A stretch of 27,067 bases of DNA from CAMDBL01 sp964498125. GTDB lineage: Bacteria > Pseudomonadota > Alphaproteobacteria > Rhizobiales > Hyphomicrobiaceae. Below the pieces are notes generated by a model, which was given only the letters and a program-made list of their open reading frames with translations, did not search any database and had not been told where the DNA came from. The stretch lies in the NCBI GenBank assembly GCA_964498125.1, contig CAZCGE010000069.1, positions 1-27,067 on the forward strand, read 5' to 3'. The position numbers were made by a program, and so were the translations under genes. Below are positions 22,565 to 27,067 of this stretch, piece after piece (the stretch's first letter is position 1; each line of letters opens with the position of its first letter).

Positions 22565-22843
22565 TTACGGCACGTCGTCGATGGTCTTGGCGGGCAATGC
22601 GTAAGGTTCTGGCCAGCACTGCGCCTTGCGTGCGCCACACCGGCTGCAGACCAGGCGACGGGCGATCGCCAACAGCGGCAGCGTCATTGGCAAGCCATGC
22701 CGCTCTGCCAGATCGGCCGGCGCGACCGTGTCCTCGTGTCCGCATTGCGAGCAGTGCAGCCAGGCGCGTTGACCCATCCCGGCGAGGTAGGCGAGGTGGA
22801 CGCCGCGCCAGGCGCCGTCCTGGGGTGGTTGGTGCCAGCTCAT
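22565..22843 (-). CDS. Small zinc-ribbon protein
   Basis: A 92-residue protein with four metal-ligand cysteines in two knuckles: C31-SQ-C34-G and C66-SR-C69-G, as in a zinc ribbon. The stretch between them (APADLAERHG ... LLAIARRLVCSRCGARKAQ) resembles small conserved hypothetical proteins common in Hyphomicrobiales (from memory). No enzyme motif, signal peptide or membrane helix. The ATG at 22843 is preceded by GGA and lies 14 bases after the TctC stop, so it may be co-transcribed with that gene. Function not known; nucleic-acid or protein binding is possible. Confidence 0.7.
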   Translation of the reverse strand: MSWHQPPQDGAWRGVHLAYLAGMGQRAWLHCSQCGHEDTVAPADLAERHGLPMTLPLLAIARRLVCSRCGARKAQCWPEPYALPAKTIDDVP

Positions 22844-22857
22844 AACAATCCAACAGC

Positions 22858-23829
22858 TCAATCGACCTTGGCGCCCGAGGCCTTGACCAGTGGCCCCCAA
22901 CGCTGGTCGACATCGGTCAGGAAGTCCTGCGTCTGCTTCAGCGAGGCCGGGTAAGGCACGACGCCGGTGATCTTCAGCTTTTCCGCCGTCTCCGGCTTCT
23001 TGGCGACGGCGACGAAGGCGTCGTTGAGCTTCTGCACGATCTCGGCGGGAACCTTCGCCGGCCCGACGATGCCGAAGAAACTGACGAGGTTGTAGCCGGG
23101 CACGGTCTCGGCGATCGGCGGCAGGTCCGGGTCGGTTGCCCACCGCTCAGTGGCCGACACGCCGATGCATTTCAGCTTGCCGGAGCGGTGATGGGCGATC
23201 ACCGAGGCGTCGAACGCCCAGTCGATCTGGCCGGCGAGGAGATCGGCGTTGAGCTGGGCCGAGCCGGTGTAGGGCACGTGCACGGCGTCGAACTTGCCGA
23301 GCGTTTTCAATTGTTCGCCGGAGATGTGATTTGGCGAGCCGTTGCCGGTCGAGCCGTAGGTCAGCTTTCCGGGATTGGCGCGGCCGAACGCGGCGATCTC
23401 ACCGGCGGTCTTGAACGGCGAGTCAGGCTTGACGCACAGGAACATCGGCGCACGGATCATCATGGCGACGTGGGTGAAGTCCTTGATCGGGTCGAACGGC
23501 AGCTTGGTGAACAGATGCCGGTTGACGGCGTGCGAGGCGAAGTTGGCGACATACAGCGTGTAGCCGTCGGGCGCGGCGCGAGCCACAGATTCGGCGGCGA
23601 TGTTGGTGCCGCCGCCCGGCTTGTTCTCGATGACGACCGTCTGGCCGAGGATCTCGCCGATGCCGGCCGCGTAGATGCGCGTCGTGATATCGGAGGCGCC
23701 GCCCGGCGGATAGGGTACGACGATCTTGATCGGCTTGGTTGGGTAGACCTGCTGGGCGAGTGTGGTGGCCGGCATGAGCCCGATCAGGGTCAGCACGACT
23801 GGGACGATGCAAGTGTAGAGCTTCTTCAT
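22858..23829 (-). CDS. Tripartite tricarboxylate (Bug/TctC) binding protein
   Basis: A 323-residue periplasmic binding protein with a clear signal peptide (cleavage near TLA|QQVYP) and the family landmarks YPTKPIKIVVPYPPGGASD, GQTVVIENKPGGGTN, GKLTYGSTGNGSPNHISGEQLK and FDAVHVPYTGSAQLNADLLAGQID. GGGAG eight bases before the ATG at 23829 fixes the start. It is closely related to the TctC gene at 24736-25719 (long identical blocks such as RANPGKLTYGSTGNGSPNHI and the shared ending KASGAKVD), so the two arose by duplication. The ligand is unknown; no TctA or TctB is in the window. Confidence 0.9.
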   Translation of the reverse strand: MKKLYTCIVPVVLTLIGLMPATTLAQQVYPTKPIKIVVPYPPGGASDITTRIYAAGIGEILGQTVVIENKPGGGTNIAAESVARAAPDGYTLYVANFASHAVNRHLFTKLPFDPIKDFTHVAMMIRAPMFLCVKPDSPFKTAGEIAAFGRANPGKLTYGSTGNGSPNHISGEQLKTLGKFDAVHVPYTGSAQLNADLLAGQIDWAFDASVIAHHRSGKLKCIGVSATERWATDPDLPPIAETVPGYNLVSFFGIVGPAKVPAEIVQKLNDAFVAVAKKPETAEKLKITGVVPYPASLKQTQDFLTDVDQRWGPLVKASGAKVD

Positions 23830-23864
23830 TTCTCGTTCTCCCCCTGTTTGCCTCAGCTGGCTCT

Positions 23865-24185
23865 TCACTCGGCCAGCACCTCGAGCCCCTTGCGCTTGAT
23901 GAGAGACAGGAGAGTGAGCGCGGGACCGCTCGGTCGGCGCTCTCCGCGCTCCCATTGGCTGATGAGCCCCGTCGTCACATTGAGATGTCGCGCGAGAACA
24001 GCTTGGCTGACATTCTCGCGCTCACGCAGCGCCAGGATCTCTTTGGCCGACAGCTCGTCGACCTTTGCGAGGCACAGCATATCGAACTTGTGCATGGTCG
24101 TCTTGCTCATTGCCCCTGCCTTGCGAGCATCGACGGCCGCACCGTGCACGACACGGGCGATCCTGCTTGCATATTTCTCAGCCAT
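23865..24185 (-). CDS. HigA/NadS-type HTH antitoxin
   Basis: A 106-residue DNA-binding antitoxin. Residues 46-92 (LSAKEILALRERENVSQAVLARHLNVTTGLISQWERGERRPSGPAL) form an Xre/Cro helix-turn-helix; the N-terminal part binds the toxin in this group. It overlaps the end of the toxin gene by eight bases, the toxin-first order of higBA modules. It should neutralise the toxin and repress the operon. An internal Met at residue 26 is an alternative start. The stop lies 35 bases before the TctC gene start, so TctC could be read from the same message. Confidence 0.83.
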   Translation of the reverse strand: MAEKYASRIARVVHGAAVDARKAGAMSKTTMHKFDMLCLAKVDELSAKEILALRERENVSQAVLARHLNVTTGLISQWERGERRPSGPALTLLSLIKRKGLEVLAE

Positions 24186-24552
24186 TGCATTCCACCTCGG
24201 TCCAGGCTCCGGCTTCGATTAGCTTTTCCGTTTTCGCTGTGCTGTATCCCAGGAACTCTGAGGCCAGTGCGCGGAACCTCGCCAGGTCAGCGTCGTCGAT
24301 GTTGTCTTGGTCGCTCTTGGCGAAGCCGTCGACGAAAATCGCTCGCTCTTCTGTCCGATATAAAACGATCGTGCGAAAGCCGCCGGAACGCCCCTGTCCT
24401 GGGCGCGGGACTCGTTGCTTGATGACACCGCCTCCGAGGTCCGCATCGATCAATCCCCGTTCGGCGCGAGAGACCGCATCACACAGCGCGACATCTTCGA
24501 TCCTATGGCGCCGGGCAAACCGTGTGAACCCCTTGGTCTTGTAGACCTGCAC
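24178..24552 (-). CDS. HigB/RelE-superfamily toxin
   Basis: A 124-residue protein of the RelE/ParE superfamily, HigB-2/DUF1044-like. It opens with VYKTKGFTRFARR, has GLIDADLGGGVIKQRVPRPGQGRSGGFRTIVLYRTEERAIFVDGFAKSDQDNI, the family's central sheet with the basic RxGxSGGFR-type loop, and a C-terminal helix. Such toxins are ribosome-dependent mRNA endonucleases. GTG at 24552 is the start, with a G-rich sequence five bases upstream. It is first in the operon; a good promoter lies at 24575-24603. The module sits between two duplicated TctC genes. Confidence 0.83.
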   Translation of the reverse strand: MQVYKTKGFTRFARRHRIEDVALCDAVSRAERGLIDADLGGGVIKQRVPRPGQGRSGGFRTIVLYRTEERAIFVDGFAKSDQDNIDDADLARFRALASEFLGYSTAKTEKLIEAGAWTEVECNG

Positions 24553-24574
24553 CGAAGCCCCCTTGCGCGCCCCT

Positions 24575-24603
24575 CATGTATCGCACATTGTGTTATATTT
24601 CAA
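24575..24603 (-). promoter_or_regulatory. Promoter of the HigBA-type module
   Basis: TTGAAA (24603-24598) and TACATG (24580-24575) are 17 bases apart on the minus strand. The spacer is AT-rich and holds CACAATGTG, a small palindrome that could be the antitoxin's operator. The -10 box ends 22 bases before the toxin GTG. Confidence 0.5.
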
Positions 24604-24735
24604 GCTGATGAATTGTCGGATGGGCAACTGTGCGTGCGCGACGGCGAGCGCGAGCAGGCGTGGACCCAACAGCACCAAAGCCACACCAGCGCGCTTCGTC
24701 TCGCCATCATGGGTTTGTTCCGCTCCCGCGTCCGC

Positions 24736-25719
24736 TCAATCGACCTTGGCGCCGGACGCCTTGATGATCTGCTCCCAGCGCACCAGCTGGTCGTTGAGGA
24801 AGTCCTGCGTCTCCTTGACCGTGGTCGGGAACGGGATGGCGCTGGTCACCTTGAGCTTCTCGGCCAGCTCCGCGGTCTTCGCCACCTTCAGGAAAGCCGC
24901 ATTGAGCTTCTCGAGCACGTCCGCCGGCGTGCCAGTCGGCGCGGTGACGGCGAAGTAGGCGGACAGATCGAAGCCCGGCGCGCCCGAGGACTCCAGCGTC
25001 GGGAACTCGGGGTCCGTCGGCCAGGGCTGGCCGCTCGCCGTGCCGATGCATTGCAGCTTGCCCGAGCGGTGATGCTGGATGATGGCGCCGTCGAAGGCAT
25101 AGTCGATCTGGCCGGCGAGAAGGTCGGGCTGCAGCTCGCCCGAGCCGCGATAAGGCACGTGCACGGCGTCGAACTTGCCCAGGTGCTTCAAGAGTTCGCC
25201 GGAGATGTGGTTGGGCGAGCCGTTGCCGGTCGAGCCGTAGGTCAGCTTGCCGGGGTTGGCGCGGCCGTAAGCGATGATGTCGGCGGCGGTCTTGAACGGC
25301 GAGCCGGGCTTGACGCACAGGAACATCGGCGAACGCGAGACCATCGCCACGCCGACCAGATCCTTGGCCGGATCATAGGGCATCTTCCTGAACAGCCAGC
25401 GGTTGACGGAGTGCGAGGCAAAGCTCGCCACGTACAGCGTGTAGCCATCTGGCGCGGCGCGGGCGACCAGCTCGCCGGCCAGATTGGTGCCGGCGCCGGG
25501 TTTGTTCTCGATGATCAGCTGCTGGCCGAGGATCTCGCTGACGCCCGGCGCATAGAGTCGCAACACAATGTCGGTGGCGCCGCCCGGCGGATAGGGCACG
25601 ACGACTTTGATCGGCTTCACCGGGAAGGCCTGTTGGGCCAAGGCCCCGCTCAGGACCCCGCTCGAGGTCAGTGCCAGCACGGTCAGTGCCATGGCGGCAC
25701 GGGCTGCCAATCCTCGCAT
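24736..25719 (-). CDS. Tripartite tricarboxylate (Bug/TctC) binding protein
   Basis: A 327-residue periplasmic binding protein; signal peptide cut near ALA|QQAFP. Landmarks: FPVKPIKVVVPYPPGGATD, GQQLIIENKPGAGTN, GKLTYGSTGNGSPNHISGELLK, FDAVHVPYRGSGELQPDLLAGQID and WEQIIKASGAKVD. GGAGGA eight bases before the ATG at 25719 fixes the start; the frame is open further upstream without a site. Paralogue of the TctC gene at 22858-23829, with the HigBA-type module between them. Small-molecule (often carboxylate) capture in the periplasm; ligand unknown. Confidence 0.9.
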   Translation of the reverse strand: MRGLAARAAMALTVLALTSSGVLSGALAQQAFPVKPIKVVVPYPPGGATDIVLRLYAPGVSEILGQQLIIENKPGAGTNLAGELVARAAPDGYTLYVASFASHSVNRWLFRKMPYDPAKDLVGVAMVSRSPMFLCVKPGSPFKTAADIIAYGRANPGKLTYGSTGNGSPNHISGELLKHLGKFDAVHVPYRGSGELQPDLLAGQIDYAFDGAIIQHHRSGKLQCIGTASGQPWPTDPEFPTLESSGAPGFDLSAYFAVTAPTGTPADVLEKLNAAFLKVAKTAELAEKLKVTSAIPFPTTVKETQDFLNDQLVRWEQIIKASGAKVD

Positions 25720-25994
25720 GGCTGAAGTCCTCCCTGTCGGCGCCAGTCTTGTTGATGCCGGCAGCTTACGTGCCGATGCGCCAAAGCGCAAACGCCACGC
25801 TGACAACGACACGGTTGCTACGCACACCCGTCGGCCAGCGCCGTCGGCCCCGCAGCGGTTTCCGCTCGAGGGCATGGATAACAGGACGGCGGGGCGGCGG
25901 GGCCTCGCTATTTGAGTTGTGTGGATGCGGCTCCCGCCACCCCACGTGCATGCCACGGGGGCGGGCCCCCTATTCGGATCCCGGGGCTACCATC

Positions 25995-26087
25995 CTTCGG
26001 CCGCATCCTGAGTGAGGCCGAAGTTGAACGGGGTTCCTTCTCCCCGCCGGCAGCGATCCCTCTTGGCCGCGCTGACATCGCCAAGGG
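25995..26087. repeat. Cluster of consecutive hairpins
   Basis: Three stems follow one another: CTTCGGCC/GGCCGAAG (25995-26002 with 26016-26023), CGGGG/CCCCG (26029-26033 with 26042-26046) and CCCTCTTGGC/GCCAAGGG (26058-26067 with 26080-26087, one bulge). Either a dispersed repeat or a structured RNA; no known RNA family was recognised. Confidence 0.5.
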
Positions 26088-26347
26088 TACCCGGCATGCT
26101 CTCCCCGCTCCCGATCACCCAGCACGTTCCCGGGTCCTGTCCGTATGCGGCGAGATGGCGGGAGGATACGCGAGAGGAGAGGGGCGGGGATAACTTTCGC
26201 GGCGGTGGGCGGCTGAGTGGGGTCAGACCCCTCACACCAACCGTTCGAATTCCGCAAGGGGGAGGGGAGTACAAGCGGCACCGCCGCCGCACTTATGTTA
26301 GCGCCGATGGGTTGTCCCCCTGTCCATGGCGAGCAATTCAATTCACA

Positions 26348-26535
26348 CCGTCATTCCGGCCGAGAAGCCGCCCTTCAGCGGCGACGAGAGCCGGAACCCA
26401 GCAAAAGAAGCGTGCGAAGCACACCAAATGTCTTGCCACAGGCGGGCAAGGCATGATGCAGCGCTTCGCGCGAGTCTTGCGCTGGGTTCCGGGTCTCCCT
26501 CGGCCTGAAGTGGCCTCGCTCGCCCGGAATGACGG
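26348..26535. repeat. 188-bp palindromic dispersed-type repeat
   Basis: The ends are perfect inverted copies of CCGTCATTCCGG (26348-26359 and 26524-26535). Inside, CCGGAACCCA (26391-26400) pairs with TGGGTTCCGG (26483-26492), and a TTGCC/GGCAA hairpin lies at the centre. CGTCATTCCGG-ended palindromes are common intergenic repeats in alphaproteobacteria. Confidence 0.8.
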
Positions 26536-26790
26536 AATGAGAGGAATGCATTGAATCACCCTGCAGCCCACGGCAGGCAGGTCAGTCACCCATGGATCGC
26601 GTGACGGCTTGCGTGAGGGAGCACCGAGGCCGCCAATCGTCGGCGCCGATGTCACGCCATCGCTCGTTCGCGTGACGCCACGCGCGTGTCCGCTGCCAGG
26701 GGTGCAAGTGACGATCACGGCGCGCTTGCGCGGCATGGCGTGCGGTGTCGAGGTGAGCCGAAGGAGACGGAGCGAGGCGCGCGCGCTCCC

Positions 26791-26817
26791 TCCCCGTGCT
26801 CTGCACTTGCACGGGGA
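26791..26817. repeat. Hairpin of a TCCCCG-type intergenic repeat
   Basis: TCCCCGTGC (26791-26799) and GCACGGGGA (26809-26817) form a perfect nine-pair stem with a nine-base loop, followed by GAGGGTCAGGGTGAGGGG. This matches a repeat common between genes of many proteobacteria, whose translation gives the familiar spurious LTLTLSP peptide. Confidence 0.7.
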
Positions 26818-27067
26818 GAGGGTCAGGGTGAGGGGCAGCGGCAGGCGAGAGGCGATGGTCAGGCCGATGTCCGCAGCACCTTCGGACGCCATCGTGCATG
26901 CGCGTGCCCCACGGCACGGAAGCCATGGGTCAGCGAACGAAGGCGCTACGCGCCAGCCTGTGGCGCGCGGGGAACAGCGGTTGGCGGATTGGTGGGAAGT
27001 GATGTGAGCAGGAGCGCGCGGTAACGGGATGGGAAGTGCCCGGTCTCGAGGATCGAGGGGTGAAGTC

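Larger units (their letters stand above)
25720..27067. other. 1.35-kb gene-poor end with structured repeats
   Basis: No ORF here looks like a real protein: the translations are Arg/Pro/Ser-rich and lack start signals. The stretch holds three structured elements listed separately (25995-26087, 26348-26535, 26791-26817) and a GGGGTC-A-GACCCC palindrome (26219-26231). The first part should carry the promoter of the TctC gene. Confidence 0.6.

Noticed and set aside
25987..26292. 101-residue minus-strand ORF
   Set aside because: No ribosome-binding site or recognisable domain; covers the hairpin cluster and is more likely non-coding.
26338..26892. 184-residue minus-strand ORF
   Set aside because: Translation of intergenic repeats (contains the well-known spurious LTLTLSP-type peptide).

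Overview
The window is high-GC, tightly packed bacterial DNA. The three-subunit transhydrogenase (pntAA/pntAB/pntB) next to a 47-residue aa3-type cytochrome oxidase subunit IV, three tripartite-tricarboxylate (Bug/TctC) binding proteins, and dispersed palindromic repeats suggest an alphaproteobacterium, probably of a Hyphomicrobiales/Bradyrhizobium-like lineage. This is inference from gene content, not from a marker gene. No rRNA, tRNA, CRISPR array or insertion sequence was seen.

Layout: 1-2.4 kb has a cut-off exported protein, then divergent hupE/ureJ-like and DUF4198 genes, a pair that fits metal (nickel-type) handling. 2.46-3.16 kb is an MNT/HEPN toxin-antitoxin pair whose HEPN protein lacks its catalytic arginine. 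3.2-6.3 kb has an amidase-signature enzyme converging on a thioredoxin-fold protein with a His-rich tail; both stop codons lie in the two arms of one palindromic repeat. 6.5-10.8 kb has a large FAD/Fe-S 2-hydroxyacid dehydrogenase divergent from a class V (glyoxylate-type) aminotransferase. 10.9-17.2 kb is the most interesting part. 17.3-22.4 kb holds an aquaporin, an alpha/beta hydrolase, the transhydrogenase genes and the oxidase subunit. 22.5-25.7 kb holds a zinc-ribbon protein and two related TctC genes separated by a HigBA-type module. The last 1.35 kb has no convincing gene but several structured repeats.

Main discovery: two minus-strand genes that look like broken ORFs are single genes interrupted by one in-frame UGA, and both are best read as selenoproteins. 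One (10870-11394) carries a Sec-Gly-Ser-Cys (UGSC) motif. The other (15437-16054) is a carboxymuconolactone-decarboxylase/AhpD-like protein in which the second Cys of the CxxC site is UGA (CSYU). Each UGA is followed at about +20 nt by a hairpin whose small apical loop begins with G, as expected of a bacterial SECIS element. Between them, on the same strand, lie a CMD paralogue with both redox positions replaced, a TctC protein, and a protein ending in a CxxC motif. This looks like a selenium-dependent redox cluster, later split by an excisionase/PIN toxin-antitoxin pair on the opposite strand. The genome should therefore encode selA, selB, selC and selD elsewhere; none is in the window.
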